The notes: generated from the letters alone by a model not told the origin. Counted from the first letter of the stretch, positions 15,598 to 25,266 are shown. The stretch is 64,000 bases of DNA from an uncultured Flavobacterium sp. (GCF_947632075.1 NZ_CANRNX010000003.1:1-64000); one strand, 5' to 3'. A program made the numbers and translations.

Positions 15598-16359
15598 ATG
15601 ACCAAAAAATTACTTTTATTAATCTGTTTTTCAACACTATTATTCAGTTGTAGCAAAAAAGAAACTTGGCAATTAGAAACTAAAACATACCTATTAAAAA
15701 CTTCACTTCCGTGTAAAGGTGACGAGTGTAGTTATGTTGAATTCAATATTCCTACAATAATATCTGAAGATGAAAATTTAAAAAAGATAAATCAAATTGT
15801 TCTTGATACTGTAAAAAAACACATCGGCTTTGAAAGTAATGCTTCAGAGATTAAAAACTACGAAGATTTAGCACATTCTTTCATCAATTCATACGACGAA
15901 ATTAAACGTGCATTTCCGAATGAACCACTACCTTGGGAAGCTTCTGTTGACGGAACTTTTGAAATTTTTAATAGCAAAAGCATTAACATTGTATTGAATT
16001 ACTACACTTTTACAGGTGGTGCGCACGGAAACGAAGGTGTTATTTCATTATTTTATAATTTAGAAAACGGCAAATCCATTACTCAAAAAGATTTGTTTTT
16101 AGATTATGAAGGTTTTAAAAAAATTGCCGAACGTGATTTTAGAACTTCAGTGAATTTATCTCCAACAGATGACATCAATAAAAACGGAAATTTATTTAAG
16201 GATAAACAATTTAGTTTACCACAAAATATAATCATTACGCAAAATGAAATAATTTTGCATTATAATAAATACGAAATAGCACCCTATTCGTCTGGAACAA
16301 CTATTTTAAAATTCCCGATGAAAACTTTTAAAAAATATTTAAATCCACTTTATTTCTAA
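15598..16359 (+). CDS. DUF3298/DUF4163 lipoprotein (RsiV/PdaC-like fold)
   Basis: A 253-aa exported protein with a lipoprotein signal (lipobox LFSC, Cys18). The middle corresponds to DUF4163 and the C-terminal half to DUF3298. Its signature is visible as YYTFTGGAHGNEGVISLFYN followed by LENGKSITQKDLF. Related domains occur in the anti-sigma factor RsiV, where they bind lysozyme, and in PdaC. No enzyme activity is assigned here. It lies 10 nt upstream of the flippase gene and may be co-transcribed. Confidence 0.8.
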   Translation: MTKKLLLLICFSTLLFSCSKKETWQLETKTYLLKTSLPCKGDECSYVEFNIPTIISEDENLKKINQIVLDTVKKHIGFESNASEIKNYEDLAHSFINSYDEIKRAFPNEPLPWEASVDGTFEIFNSKSINIVLNYYTFTGGAHGNEGVISLFYNLENGKSITQKDLFLDYEGFKKIAERDFRTSVNLSPTDDINKNGNLFKDKQFSLPQNIIITQNEIILHYNKYEIAPYSSGTTILKFPMKTFKKYLNPLYF

Positions 16360-16369
16360 AATTTGAATT

Positions 16370-17839
16370 TTGAGCATTTATAAAAAACTTTTCGGTCAAA
16401 CAATAATTTACGGAATTGCTACTGTTGTTCCAAAAATGATCGGTTTCATCATGGCACCGTATCACATCAACTGGCTGCCGAAAGATGCTTACGCAGATTA
16501 CACTTTAATTTTTTCTTGGATGATGTTTTTTAATGTCATTTTATCATTCGGAATGGAAACCGCTTTCTTCAGATTTTACAACAAAAAAGAAAATAAAAAC
16601 GAAGTGATAAACAATACCATTTTATTTTTAATGGCTGTCTGTGGTATTTTTTTAGGAGGAATTTATCTTTTTAAAGAATACGTTGATTTGTATTTTGGAA
16701 TTCCACCAATAGTTGTTAGTTATCTAATTTGGATTTTAGTTTTAGACACCTTAGTTGTTATTCCGTTTGCTATTTTACGAGCACAACAAAGACCTATAAA
16801 ATACAGTTTTATAAAAATAACCAATGTATTTATAAATGCCGGATTAACAGTTATTCTGCTGTATTCAATCCCAAACTTTTTAACTCAGAATCCAACAAAC
16901 GAATTTGCTAAATATTATAATTCAGATTTTAAAGTTGGTTATTTATTTCTATCTAACCTAGTTGCCAGCGGCGTAACCTTAATTTTACTTTCCAATCATT
17001 ATTTAAAGTTGAAATTCAAATTCAACAAATCATTATGGAAAGAAATGATTATTTATAGTTTCCCCGTAATGATTGGAGGGTTAGCTTTTGTAATTAACGA
17101 AACTTTTGATAAAGTTTTTCTAAAAGAATTGCTTCCTGAAAATTTCAAAGATTTAGGTTTAGCAAGTTATGGAGCTATTTATAAAATCGGTGTTTTCATG
17201 GTTTTATTCCGAACGGCTTACTCAATGGGAATTGAACCCTTCTTTTTCAGTTACGCAAAAAATGACGACGCACCTATTAAATATGCAACGGTTACAAAAT
17301 ATTTTGTGATTTTTGGAAGTTTAGCCATGTTAACCATTGTTATCTTAGCCGATGTTATTAAAATCATTTATATTCCGCAAAAAGATTATTGGTTTGCAAT
17401 GGAAATTGTTCCTTATGTAATTTTAGCAAACTTAATGTTAGGTATTTACACCAACTTATCGGTTTGGTATAAAATTCAAGACAAAACAAAAATAGGAGCC
17501 TATATTTCAATCATCGGAGCAATTGTGACTGTTGTATTAAATTTCATCTTAATTCCAACAATCGGATTAACAGGAGCGGCCATTACCACCTTGATTGCTT
17601 ATGCTAGTATGATGTTAATTTCATACATTATAGGCCAAAAATCATATCCAATTCCCTACGATAAAAAAGCCATCGGATTGTATTTAGGAACATCAATCGT
17701 ATTCGCATTCACGTATTTTTATAAATTTAGAGATAATTATTTTATAGGAATTACTTTCCTTCTTATCTTCGTAGCAATGATTTATTACAACGAAAAAGTA
17801 ATGATTCAACGAATGCTTAAATCTGTTCTTAAAAAATGA
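16370..17839 (+). CDS. Polysaccharide/oligosaccharide flippase (Wzx/MATE-like)
   Basis: A polytopic inner-membrane protein (489 aa, 12-14 predicted helices) of the MVF/Wzx superfamily, which flips lipid-linked oligosaccharides. The start is TTG at 16370, giving [19 protein letters not shown]. This matches the typical amphipathic N-terminus before helix 1, and no ATG gives it. The stop overlaps the dut start by 4 nt (ATGA), so the two are coupled. It is not beside glycosyltransferases, so the transported glycan cannot be named. Confidence 0.85.
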   Translation: MSIYKKLFGQTIIYGIATVVPKMIGFIMAPYHINWLPKDAYADYTLIFSWMMFFNVILSFGMETAFFRFYNKKENKNEVINNTILFLMAVCGIFLGGIYLFKEYVDLYFGIPPIVVSYLIWILVLDTLVVIPFAILRAQQRPIKYSFIKITNVFINAGLTVILLYSIPNFLTQNPTNEFAKYYNSDFKVGYLFLSNLVASGVTLILLSNHYLKLKFKFNKSLWKEMIIYSFPVMIGGLAFVINETFDKVFLKELLPENFKDLGLASYGAIYKIGVFMVLFRTAYSMGIEPFFFSYAKNDDAPIKYATVTKYFVIFGSLAMLTIVILADVIKIIYIPQKDYWFAMEIVPYVILANLMLGIYTNLSVWYKIQDKTKIGAYISIIGAIVTVVLNFILIPTIGLTGAAITTLIAYASMMLISYIIGQKSYPIPYDKKAIGLYLGTSIVFAFTYFYKFRDNYFIGITFLLIFVAMIYYNEKVMIQRMLKSVLKK

Positions 17840-18270
17840 AAATAAATATCATCAATAAATCGCAACATCCATTACCAAGCTATGAAACAATTGCTTCTGC
17901 CGGAATGGATTTACGTGCAAACATCAACGAACCAATTACGTTACAACCAATGCAACGCGCTTTAATTCCAACCGGATTATTCATAGAATTACCAATTGGT
18001 TTTGAAGCTCAAGTACGCCCAAGAAGCGGATTAGCGTTAAAAAAAGGAATTACTTGTTTAAATTCACCAGGAACTGTTGATGCAGATTACCGTGGTGAAG
18101 TTGGCGTAATCTTAGCCAATTTATCTACAGAACCTTTTATAGTTGAAAACGGCGAACGCATTGCACAAATGATTATTGCAAAGCATGAACGTGCGGAATG
18201 GATTGAAGTAGAAGAATTATCAACAACAGAACGCGGTGCTGGCGGATTTGGTAGCACGGGTGTAAAATAA
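17836..18270 (+). CDS. dut: dUTP diphosphatase
   Basis: Trimeric dUTPase hydrolysing dUTP to dUMP and PPi. It keeps uracil out of DNA and supplies dTMP synthesis. All five motifs are in place in 144 aa: AGMDLRA (22-28), [11 protein letters not shown] (61-71), [10 protein letters not shown] (79-88, Asp82/Asp84), GERIAQMI (107-114) and the C-terminal arm [10 protein letters not shown] (133-142). It overlaps the upstream flippase stop by 4 nt. It pairs functionally with the dCMP deaminase at 62.4 kb and the RNR at 10.6 kb. Confidence 0.97.
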   Translation: MKINIINKSQHPLPSYETIASAGMDLRANINEPITLQPMQRALIPTGLFIELPIGFEAQVRPRSGLALKKGITCLNSPGTVDADYRGEVGVILANLSTEPFIVENGERIAQMIIAKHERAEWIEVEELSTTERGAGGFGSTGVK

Positions 18271-18279
18271 TTTTATAAG

Positions 18280-18828
18280 ATGCGAATCAAATTTTCTTTC
18301 ATATTGTCACTATGTATTCTTCTTGTAACTTCGTGTTCTAAAGAAAAAGTAGATTATTTCAATCAATTTACAGAAAACATTGGAGTAATTGAATTTGAAA
18401 AGACAATTGATTCTGACGAAAACTACAGCTTCGACAAACCATCTGATTGGTATTTTACATTGTTTGAACAAAAAAATAATATCAACTTCGAACACGTATA
18501 TAGTAAAGATAACAATAATCGATTTACAGTTTTTAAGATTAAATCTGACGAAGATTTAAATCAATTAAGCGAAATTCTTATCGAAAATACAAGAACACAA
18601 CTTTTACCAATTATAGAAGGTTTAGAAATATTAGGAAATGGAGAAACAAATTTTTTAAGATATCCTTCTTATTATTATCACACTCAGGACGCACAAGGAT
18701 CTAATGTAGTTAGTTTTATTTTGAAAAGTAAACAATACGACCATTATTATCGTGTTATAATAGAAGCCGATAAAAAAAATCTACCAACAATGTTACATTG
18801 TTTAACAACTTTTGAAATTTTAAAATAA
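18280..18828 (+). CDS. Hypothetical lipoprotein
   Basis: A 182-aa protein with a clear lipoprotein signal (VTSC, Cys19). I do not recognise the mature domain. It has the look of small periplasmic alpha/beta proteins, with a hydrophobic FTVFKIKSDEDLNQLSEIL segment and a C-terminal LPTMLHCLTTFEIL helix, and no catalytic motif. Gaps of 9 and 15 nt place it in an operon between dut and the nucleotidyltransferase. Confidence 0.75.
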   Translation: MRIKFSFILSLCILLVTSCSKEKVDYFNQFTENIGVIEFEKTIDSDENYSFDKPSDWYFTLFEQKNNINFEHVYSKDNNNRFTVFKIKSDEDLNQLSEILIENTRTQLLPIIEGLEILGNGETNFLRYPSYYYHTQDAQGSNVVSFILKSKQYDHYYRVIIEADKKNLPTMLHCLTTFEILK

Positions 18829-18843
18829 TTTAAAGAAACACAA

Positions 18844-19854
18844 ATGAAAATAATAGTACCAATGGCTGGTCGTGGTTCACGCTTACGTCCGCATACATTA
18901 ACAACACCAAAACCATTAATTCCTATTGCTGGTAAACCAATCGTTCACCGTTTGGTTGAAGATATCGCTAAAGTAATCAATCAACCAATTGATGAAATTG
19001 CTTTTATCATCCACGAAAGTTTCGGAAAAGATGTTGAAAAAGATTTAATTGCTATTGCAGAAAAATTAGGTTCTAAAGGAACTATCTATTACCAAAATGA
19101 AGCTTTAGGAACTGCTCATGCCATTTTATGTGCTAAAGAATCTATGCAAGGACCAATTGTTGTAGCTTACGCTGATACGTTATTCCGTGCAGATTTCTCA
19201 TTAGATGCAACAGCAGATTCTGTAATTTGGGTAAAAGCGGTAGAAGATCCATCTGCTTTTGGAGTAGTTCAATTAAACGATAAAAATGAAATTGTTGATT
19301 TCGTTGAAAAACCAAAAGAATTTGTTTCTGACTTAGCTATTATTGGAATTTACTTCTTTAAATCGGCAGAAAATTTACGTTCAGAATTAGAATATTTATT
19401 AGATAATAACATCGAAAAGGGTGGCGAATATCAATTAACTGATGCTTTAGAAAACATGAAGCAAAAAGGTTTACGTTTTGTTCCTGGAAAAGTTGATGAA
19501 TGGATGGATTGTGGAAATAAAAACGTAACGGTTGACACTAATAACCGTATGTTGAATTTCTTACATGTAGATGGAGAAAACTTAGTTTCAGCTTCTGTAA
19601 TTATTGAAAATTCGACAATTATTGCGCCTTGTTATATCGGAGAAAACGTTACTATTAAAAATGCATCAGTTGGTCCAAATGTTTCTTTAGGAAACAACTG
19701 CAAAGTTGAAAATACTACGATTAAAAACAGTTTAATTCAAACAAATTCAACTATTGTAAATGCAACATTAGATAATGCAATGGTAGGAAATCATGCTAAA
19801 TTTGATGGAAATTTCACAAATATCAGTATTGGAGATTATTCTGTTTTAGAATAA
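18844..19854 (+). CDS. Sugar-phosphate nucleotidyltransferase
   Basis: A 336-aa enzyme of the NTP_transferase family forming NDP-sugars from sugar-1-phosphate and NTP. The N-terminal Rossmann domain has the nucleotide-binding signature MAGRGSRLRPHT and the PKPLIPIAGKP loop. A metal-site Asp lies in VVAYADTLF, and EKGGEYQLTDAL is also characteristic. The last 90 residues are hexapeptide-like repeats (IENSTIIAPCYIGENVTIKNASVG), a left-handed beta-helix as in GlmU/RmlA-like enzymes. The sugar is not determinable. It is last of the flippase-dut-lipoprotein unit and ends at a strong terminator. Confidence 0.85.
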   Translation: MKIIVPMAGRGSRLRPHTLTTPKPLIPIAGKPIVHRLVEDIAKVINQPIDEIAFIIHESFGKDVEKDLIAIAEKLGSKGTIYYQNEALGTAHAILCAKESMQGPIVVAYADTLFRADFSLDATADSVIWVKAVEDPSAFGVVQLNDKNEIVDFVEKPKEFVSDLAIIGIYFFKSAENLRSELEYLLDNNIEKGGEYQLTDALENMKQKGLRFVPGKVDEWMDCGNKNVTVDTNNRMLNFLHVDGENLVSASVIIENSTIIAPCYIGENVTIKNASVGPNVSLGNNCKVENTTIKNSLIQTNSTIVNATLDNAMVGNHAKFDGNFTNISIGDYSVLE

Positions 19855-19867
19855 GCTATCATAATAT

Positions 19868-19900
19868 AAAAATCCGTTTTCGGAATGAAAACGGATTTTT
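19868..19900. terminator. Bidirectional intrinsic terminator
   Basis: A 13-bp perfect stem (arms 19868-19880 and 19888-19900, core AATCCGTTTT) with A/T runs on both sides. It is shared by the nucleotidyltransferase and the convergent three-paralog operon. Confidence 0.9.
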
Positions 19901-19931
19901 ATTTTTATATTGCATTAATAAAATCTCTTAA

Positions 19932-20735
19932 TTAGTCGATTTTCACAATAGTAACTGAGGACAAAGAAGTACTATCAAAATATACTGTTCCATCATAATT
20001 ACTTCCACTTTTATATCTTTCCGAAACTAAAGTTAACACCTGCCCTGCCGTTACATCAGCATAAGCACTCAAAATAAAGCCGAATCTTCCATTTATATTA
20101 ACATTTGAAGGATTATACTGAGGTGCTAAAGTCACAAGCTTAGACGAAGCTAATTGGCCACCAATTTCAAAAGAGATATAAGCACTAAGTCTTGAATTAT
20201 GAACAGCTGGGTTTTGTCTCAATGCAAGATTAGCACTTAATAAATAAACGCCACTTTTTTTTATTCTTAAACTCGTAGCATTTATTCTTTCAAAAACACT
20301 TGTATCATCATTAAAAGCCTGAGTTCCGAAAATCGGAATAGCAATCTTGGTATTTAAATTTGAAGGATTAATATTTGTTGTGTTTCCTTGTACGTTATGG
20401 AACTGAACTGCTACATCCTGCGCTTTGTTTATATTTGCTGGAGTAATCCATTTCCCATCAAACCAGGCATATAAATCAGGAGAAACTGCATTAAGACCAC
20501 TGCCAGCATTAGCCGTATTAAGAACAAGAGTTCCATTAGGAATATTTCCTGTCAATGGACTTTTATTATTAGCAGCTTGCAAAGCAACGCGCGGTATTAG
20601 TACTCCTTTATTGTTTGCACTTGTAACCTGCAAAGCTGTTGAACCAGGCGGGTTTTTAATCCCTACGCCAGTAATTTGTCCGTAAAATATTGTTGTTAAC
20701 GATAACAATAATATCATGTATGTATTTTTTTTCAT
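19932..20735 (-). CDS. Exported beta-rich surface protein, paralog 3 of 3
   Basis: A 267-aa protein with a signal peptide (cleaved near FYGQ). The first 100 residues are a head common in flavobacterial exported proteins: GVGIKNPPGSTALQV, then GVLIPRVALQ ... NGTLVLNT ... LYAWFDGKWI. The C-terminal 150 residues form a beta-sandwich with alternating hydrophobic strands (IKKSGVYLLSANLAL, AYADVTAGQVLTLV), similar in pattern to C1q/TNF-like trimeric jelly rolls; that fold is an inference. It is the last gene of a tandem paralog operon (13-nt gap) and has no known function. Confidence 0.75.
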   Translation of the reverse strand: MKKNTYMILLLSLTTIFYGQITGVGIKNPPGSTALQVTSANNKGVLIPRVALQAANNKSPLTGNIPNGTLVLNTANAGSGLNAVSPDLYAWFDGKWITPANINKAQDVAVQFHNVQGNTTNINPSNLNTKIAIPIFGTQAFNDDTSVFERINATSLRIKKSGVYLLSANLALRQNPAVHNSRLSAYISFEIGGQLASSKLVTLAPQYNPSNVNINGRFGFILSAYADVTAGQVLTLVSERYKSGSNYDGTVYFDSTSLSSVTIVKID

Positions 20736-20748
20736 GTTTTCTTGTCTT

Positions 20749-21564
20749 TTAACGTATTCTTATTATAGAAATACTTGAATCTCCAGCACTTTCAAAACTT
20801 ACTGGTGATGCCCCATATGGATTTGCATTCGTACCTCCGTAGGAACCTTCAGTGCGTTTTATTTTAATACTTACCACATCACCTCTTTTCAATAATAAAA
20901 ACTCTGTATAGGAATGAGAAAATAGTCCACGGCGGGCATTTATACTGGAAGTAAAACCTGGGCTAAATACCTGCTCTGTGCCTACAGCTGCATTGTTTAC
21001 AAACACTCTCGAAGATAATGATAATCTACCCTGGTTGTCATTAGCAGATAATCTATCAAATGATAATAAAACACTTATAGAATACAATCCATCTCTACCT
21101 ATTGTAACTGTACTTGCAGTCGAATTAACATTATAAATATTTGAACTATCATTAAAGTTTTTTGTACCAAAAAGCCTTACATTTTGCCAACTTGTTGAAT
21201 TATAATTCACTGTAGTTTCATTATTTAAATACTTCATAGCTGCATTATCAAGGGATTCTGAAATGTTATTCCAAAGTTTATCATTCGAATCCCACCAGTA
21301 AATTCCTGGAGTAATCCTGTTTGGAAAGGTTCCCGTTGTATTAGTATTAAACACCATAGTTCCAAAAGGAATATCATTCGGTAAAGGATTCGTAGAAGAT
21401 TTTGAAGTTAAGGCATACCTGGGCAGTAAAAAACCACTATCAGATGAATTTAACTGCAACATAACCCCGTTTTCGATAGACTGTGTTCCGATACCTGATT
21501 GAGAATACACTTTTAAAGTAATTATAAAAATTACAAAAAAGAAAATATTAAACCTGTTTTTCAT
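20749..21564 (-). CDS. Exported beta-rich surface protein, paralog 2 of 3
   Basis: A 271-aa homolog of its two neighbours. It has a signal peptide, a GIGTQSIENGVMLQL head, the GFLLPRYALTS / FGTMVFNTNT / PGIYWWDSNDKLW motifs, then a Ser/Asn-rich beta-sandwich. GRDGLYSISVLLSF corresponds to the jelly-roll core strand and the protein ends DSSISIIRIR. The three proteins share the order of motifs but the second halves have diverged strongly. It lies 2 nt after the upstream paralog. It probably sits at the cell surface or is secreted; function unknown. Confidence 0.75.
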   Translation of the reverse strand: MKNRFNIFFFVIFIITLKVYSQSGIGTQSIENGVMLQLNSSDSGFLLPRYALTSKSSTNPLPNDIPFGTMVFNTNTTGTFPNRITPGIYWWDSNDKLWNNISESLDNAAMKYLNNETTVNYNSTSWQNVRLFGTKNFNDSSNIYNVNSTASTVTIGRDGLYSISVLLSFDRLSANDNQGRLSLSSRVFVNNAAVGTEQVFSPGFTSSINARRGLFSHSYTEFLLLKRGDVVSIKIKRTEGSYGGTNANPYGASPVSFESAGDSSISIIRIR

Positions 21565-21566
21565 AA

Positions 21567-22361
21567 TTATCTTATTTTTTCAATTGAAAATGTTGATGTA
21601 TTAGCAGTTTTGAATCGAACATCTGTACCAGGATCTAATTCATAGGTTGTCATAGTAATTCTTTGCCCTGCTACGTTAATTGGTACATATAAAGTATAAG
21701 ATCTCCCATTAGGAAAATAAGTTTCCGCTCCTCCTTCAGTATCCCATCTACCTGGGATATAAATATTTTCACTTATAATATTACTTTGACCATTTACTAG
21801 TAACTCAACTCCAAAGTTATCAGCCCCACCACTAGACGATAAATCCAGATTTAAGGTTATTTTATAAAAACCAGCTTCGTTAATTTGCAACGTTGTATCG
21901 CTAATCTTTTGATATAAACTCGGATCTTTATTAAATCTTACATTAGCAAAAATCGGAGCTAAATAATTTGTTGATTGATTTAAATCAGTGGTTGTGTCTT
22001 GGTTTGAAAATTTTGCAGATATTCCACTTTTTCGTTGCTCAATTCTAATCCATTTATCTTCATACAATTCCCAAAAATAAAAACCTGGATAAACAGAAGT
22101 ATCACCAGAGCCTGCAGTTGCAGTATTATAAACGAGTAAACCATTCCACCGGCCACCTGTTATTGGAAGAAAAACATCAGTGGAAGTTAAAGCAACACGA
22201 GGCACAAGAAATCCACCATAATAGCTACTTGACGCTGATGGTTTACTCTCAATCTGAAGCTCTATACCATTGTTTACACTTTTAGTACCAATTCCTGTTT
22301 GAGCAAAGCTTTTAAGACTCAAGGGGGCTATTACCCCAAAAATGAATATGATTTTTCTCAT
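21567..22361 (-). CDS. Exported beta-rich surface protein, paralog 1 of 3
   Basis: First gene of the operon (264 aa). Its signal peptide ends near SFAQ. The head motifs are GIGTKSVNNGIELQI, GFLVPRVALTS, GLLVYNTATAGSG and PGFYFWELYEDKWIRI. The C-terminal beta-sandwich contains NEAGFYKITLNLDLS and ends TSTFSIEKIR. It is preceded by a textbook Bacteroidota promoter. The block stands between genes (nucleotidyltransferase and DUF4292) that I recall as close neighbours in related genomes, so it may be a lineage-specific insertion. Confidence 0.75.
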   Translation of the reverse strand: MRKIIFIFGVIAPLSLKSFAQTGIGTKSVNNGIELQIESKPSASSSYYGGFLVPRVALTSTDVFLPITGGRWNGLLVYNTATAGSGDTSVYPGFYFWELYEDKWIRIEQRKSGISAKFSNQDTTTDLNQSTNYLAPIFANVRFNKDPSLYQKISDTTLQINEAGFYKITLNLDLSSSGGADNFGVELLVNGQSNIISENIYIPGRWDTEGGAETYFPNGRSYTLYVPINVAGQRITMTTYELDPGTDVRFKTANTSTFSIEKIR

Positions 22362-22423
22362 AAGTAAGTTTAAAAATTATAAATTTCTTTGAGTTCACGA
22401 TTTATCTCACAAAAAATGCATAA

Positions 22424-22454
22424 CAAATTTAGTTAAAAAAAAACTATTTAACAA
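22424..22454 (-). promoter_or_regulatory. Promoter of the three-paralog operon
   Basis: On the minus strand TTG (22452-22454) is followed by 20 bp and then TAAATTTG (22424-22431), a full match to the Bacteroidota TTG-N19/20-TAnnTTTG consensus. The predicted leader is about 55 nt. Confidence 0.7.
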
Positions 22455-22582
22455 TATTTTAGATTTAAATTAAAAATAACAAAATATATTAACACTAAAT
22501 AACATTTTATATAAAAAAAGTAGAGTTGTTATAATTTAATATTTATATAGTACTTTGGAATAGTTCTTGAAGAAAGTTCTTA

Positions 22583-22590
22583 TACATTTG
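22583..22590 (+). promoter_or_regulatory. -7 box for the DUF4292-EnvC unit
   Basis: TACATTTG fits TAnnTTTG, 15 bp before the start codon. A TTTG lies 25 bp upstream, slightly beyond normal spacing. Confidence 0.5.
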
Positions 22591-22605
22591 TAATTATTTA
22601 AACTT

Positions 22606-23421
22606 ATGAAAAAACTCCTTATATTTTTCCTTTTATCTATAGTTCTATCTTCTTGTAAAAACAAGAAAGATTTAACTTTAGATAATTCGTTAAAAAACGA
22701 TTCTATTGATACTGAAGCTACTCTTAACACGTCAGTTGACATTGCAAAAGCTTCTGAACTATATTTAAAAGTAGTTAAAGAACATAAAAGTTTAAAAAAA
22801 GACTTCAACACGCTACAAATAAATGCTGATATTAGTTTTAGAAATAATAATTTGCAAGAAAAAATTAACGCAGATATCCGTATTGAAAAAAACAAAACAA
22901 TTCTAATTGGATTAAAAAAATTTGGTATTACAGGTGCTAAAATTTACATTACTCCTAATCGAGTGAGTTATTATGAAATAATAAATGGATCTCATTACGA
23001 TGGTGATTTTGATTTTATAAGTAATTTTTTGGGTACCGATTTAAATTTTGAACAAATACAAAACGTATTAATTGGTTCTGCGATCTTTAATTTAGAAGAC
23101 GAACCTTTAAATACAAAATTACAAGACGGTGTTTACAAACTTTACAAAGAAACTCCTTTAATAAATATGGTTTATGTATTAGATGGTTCTGCCAAATTAA
23201 GTCAAGAAGTAATTAATCAAAAAGGAACAGAAGATAAATTAATTATAGACTATTTATCATATCAAACTCAAGATAGCCTTATATTACCAAACCAATTATT
23301 GATTCGTGCTATACAGGATGGCGAAACAAGCATTAGAGTTAATTACAAAAAACTAGATATTAACCCAAATATTTCTTTTCCTTATAAAATACCTAACGGT
23401 TCAAAAGAAATTATTTTTTAA
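22606..23421 (+). CDS. DUF4292 lipoprotein
   Basis: A 271-aa lipoprotein (lipobox LSSC, Cys17). It resembles the flavobacterial DUF4292 family, with a LolA/LolB-like pattern of antiparallel strands: FNTLQINADISFRNN, INADIRIEKNKTILIGLKKFGI, then TGAKIYITPNRVSYYE. This suggests a hydrophobic-ligand-binding half-barrel, but the role is unknown. It is followed after 23 nt by an EnvC-like gene, a neighbour pair I recall from Flavobacteriaceae. It is probably anchored in the outer membrane facing the periplasm. Confidence 0.78.
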   Translation: MKKLLIFFLLSIVLSSCKNKKDLTLDNSLKNDSIDTEATLNTSVDIAKASELYLKVVKEHKSLKKDFNTLQINADISFRNNNLQEKINADIRIEKNKTILIGLKKFGITGAKIYITPNRVSYYEIINGSHYDGDFDFISNFLGTDLNFEQIQNVLIGSAIFNLEDEPLNTKLQDGVYKLYKETPLINMVYVLDGSAKLSQEVINQKGTEDKLIIDYLSYQTQDSLILPNQLLIRAIQDGETSIRVNYKKLDINPNISFPYKIPNGSKEIIF

Positions 23422-23444
23422 TTAAATTTGACAAACTTTTTTCA

Positions 23445-24725
23445 ATGCTACGATTTTTAGTCTTTATTATTAGTTTCTTATTTACATTATCTGCATCCTC
23501 GCAAGATTATGATGCGCAACAACGTAAATTAGAAAACAGAAAAGCGCAAATTCTTAAAGAAATTAAGGAAGTTCAATCTATGCTTAATTCTGAAAAAAAG
23601 AAAGAACGTAATATTTTAAATGAGATTGCAAATCAGAATAAAAAGATAAAACTTACAACAGAGTTAATTCATAATTCTCAAAAACAAAATCGAATTTTAT
23701 CTGATGATATTTACACAGCTACCTTACAATCAAACAAATTAAAACGCGAATTAAAAGTTTTACAAGAAGATTACGCAAAAACAATTGTAAAATCGTACAA
23801 AACTCGTTCAGAGCAAAGCCGAATTTTATTTATCCTTTCTTCAGATAATTTTCTACAAGCTTATAAGCGATCACAATATATTAAGCAATACGCCAATTAT
23901 AGAAAAAATCAAGGTGAAGAGATTAAAGAAAAATCTAAAGAATTAGAGATTCTTACAAAAAAATTAGAAATACAAAAAGCTAAACAAGAGCAAATTTTAG
24001 CCGAACAAGAAAAAGAAAAAATTGTTTTAGAAGAAGCTAAAAAAGTACAAAATACTTTAATGGCTGAGGTAAAAAAAGATCAGAAAAAATATGCTGGCCA
24101 AATTAAAAACAAACAAGCTGAAACTAAGAAAATCGATAAGGAAATAAAAGTTGTTATTCAAAAAGCAATTGCTGAGGCAAACCGAAAAGCTAAAGAAAAA
24201 GCAGAAAGAGAACGTTTAGCTCGTGAAAAAGCAACAGGAAAAAAAGAAACTCCTGCAAAAACAAAACCTGTTAGCTCATCAAAATTTGATTTAACACCGG
24301 AAGAAAAAACTTTAGCAAACTCTTTTAAAAATAACCGAGGTAGACTTCCTTGGCCTGTAGAAAAGGGATACATTTCTTTAAAATATGGAGATCAACCTTT
24401 ACCAGGAATGCCAAATGTTATTGTTCACAATAGTGGAGTTGAAATCTCTACAGAAGCCGGAAGTATTGTTCGCGCAGTTTTCGAAGGTGAAGTTTTTAAA
24501 ATTCAAAGTATTGGAAATATTAAGTTAGTCTATATACGTCATGGGGATTATATAAGTATTTATCAAAATTTAGGCTCGATTTCTGTAACAAATGGCCAAA
24601 AAGTTACAACAAAACAACGTATTGGAACTGTTGCACCAAATCACGAAGGAAGAACAGTATTAAAATTTGTGATTTCACAGAACGATACTTTCATGAATCC
24701 TGAATCTTGGTTAAGCTCAAAATAA
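23445..24725 (+). CDS. Murein hydrolase activator EnvC-like protein (degenerate LytM/M23)
   Basis: A 426-aa protein. A signal peptide (SASSQ) leads into a long coiled coil (about residues 22-120 and 140-265, rich in K/E/Q). A C-terminal LytM domain follows (about 300-426; LPWPVEKGYISLKYG ... VRAVFEGEVFKI). Zinc ligands are eroded: the first motif reads H328-NSGVE where active enzymes have HxGxD (Glu in place of Asp). The final HxH is replaced by VLKF. This is the E. coli EnvC situation, where the domain activates amidases at the division site rather than cutting peptidoglycan. It is an operon partner of the DUF4292 gene. Confidence 0.85.
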   Translation: MLRFLVFIISFLFTLSASSQDYDAQQRKLENRKAQILKEIKEVQSMLNSEKKKERNILNEIANQNKKIKLTTELIHNSQKQNRILSDDIYTATLQSNKLKRELKVLQEDYAKTIVKSYKTRSEQSRILFILSSDNFLQAYKRSQYIKQYANYRKNQGEEIKEKSKELEILTKKLEIQKAKQEQILAEQEKEKIVLEEAKKVQNTLMAEVKKDQKKYAGQIKNKQAETKKIDKEIKVVIQKAIAEANRKAKEKAERERLAREKATGKKETPAKTKPVSSSKFDLTPEEKTLANSFKNNRGRLPWPVEKGYISLKYGDQPLPGMPNVIVHNSGVEISTEAGSIVRAVFEGEVFKIQSIGNIKLVYIRHGDYISIYQNLGSISVTNGQKVTTKQRIGTVAPNHEGRTVLKFVISQNDTFMNPESWLSSK

Positions 24726-24732
24726 AATTATC

Positions 24733-25266
24733 ATGAAACTAATAAAACCTTTTAATTTACAACAATGGATTACAGACAATAAACATCTGTTAAAACCACC
24801 AGTTTCAAACAAAAACATTTATTCAGAATCAGACGATTATATTGTAATGGTTGTTGGCGGACCAAATGCACGTAAAGATTATCACTATAATGAAACTGAA
24901 GAATTATTTTATCAGTTAGAAGGAAATATTCAAGTTGCAGTTCAAACAGAAAATGGTAAAGAAGTTTTAAATTTAGGTCCTGGTGACATGTTTCTTTTAC
25001 CTTCGAAAATGCCGCATTCTCCAATTCGATCAGAAAATTCAATTGGATTAGTTGTAGAAAGAAAACGCAAACACTTAAATGTAAAAGATGGACTTTTATG
25101 GTTTTGCGATAATTGCAATGAAAAATTATACGAAGTTTACTTTCCACTAAACAATATAGAAACCGATTTCTTATCTCATTTTCAACATTTTTACACTTCA
25201 GAAGAGTTAAGAACTTGTAAAAAGTGTAATCACATTATGGAAGCCGACCCACGTTTTATTAAATAA
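24733..25266 (+). CDS. nbaC: 3-hydroxyanthranilate 3,4-dioxygenase
   Basis: A cupin Fe(II) dioxygenase of the kynurenine pathway. It opens 3-hydroxyanthranilate to 2-amino-3-carboxymuconate semialdehyde. The 177-aa protein keeps iron ligands H51, E57 and H95 and substrate arginines R47 and R99, the same numbering as the Ralstonia enzyme. The bacterial C-terminal rubredoxin-like site is also present (C125/C128 in FCDNC and C162/C165 in CKKC). The start is 7 nt after the EnvC-like stop, so it may be co-transcribed with that unit. The product goes either to quinolinate/NAD or to catabolism. Confidence 0.95.
   Translation: MKLIKPFNLQQWITDNKHLLKPPVSNKNIYSESDDYIVMVVGGPNARKDYHYNETEELFYQLEGNIQVAVQTENGKEVLNLGPGDMFLLPSKMPHSPIRSENSIGLVVERKRKHLNVKDGLLWFCDNCNEKLYEVYFPLNNIETDFLSHFQHFYTSEELRTCKKCNHIMEADPRFIK

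Noticed and set aside
22536-22895. Minus-strand frame overlapping the DUF4292 gene start
   Set aside because: It covers the promoter and lipoprotein signal of the real gene; its hydrophobic/Phe-rich translation is the complement of Lys/Glu-rich coding.
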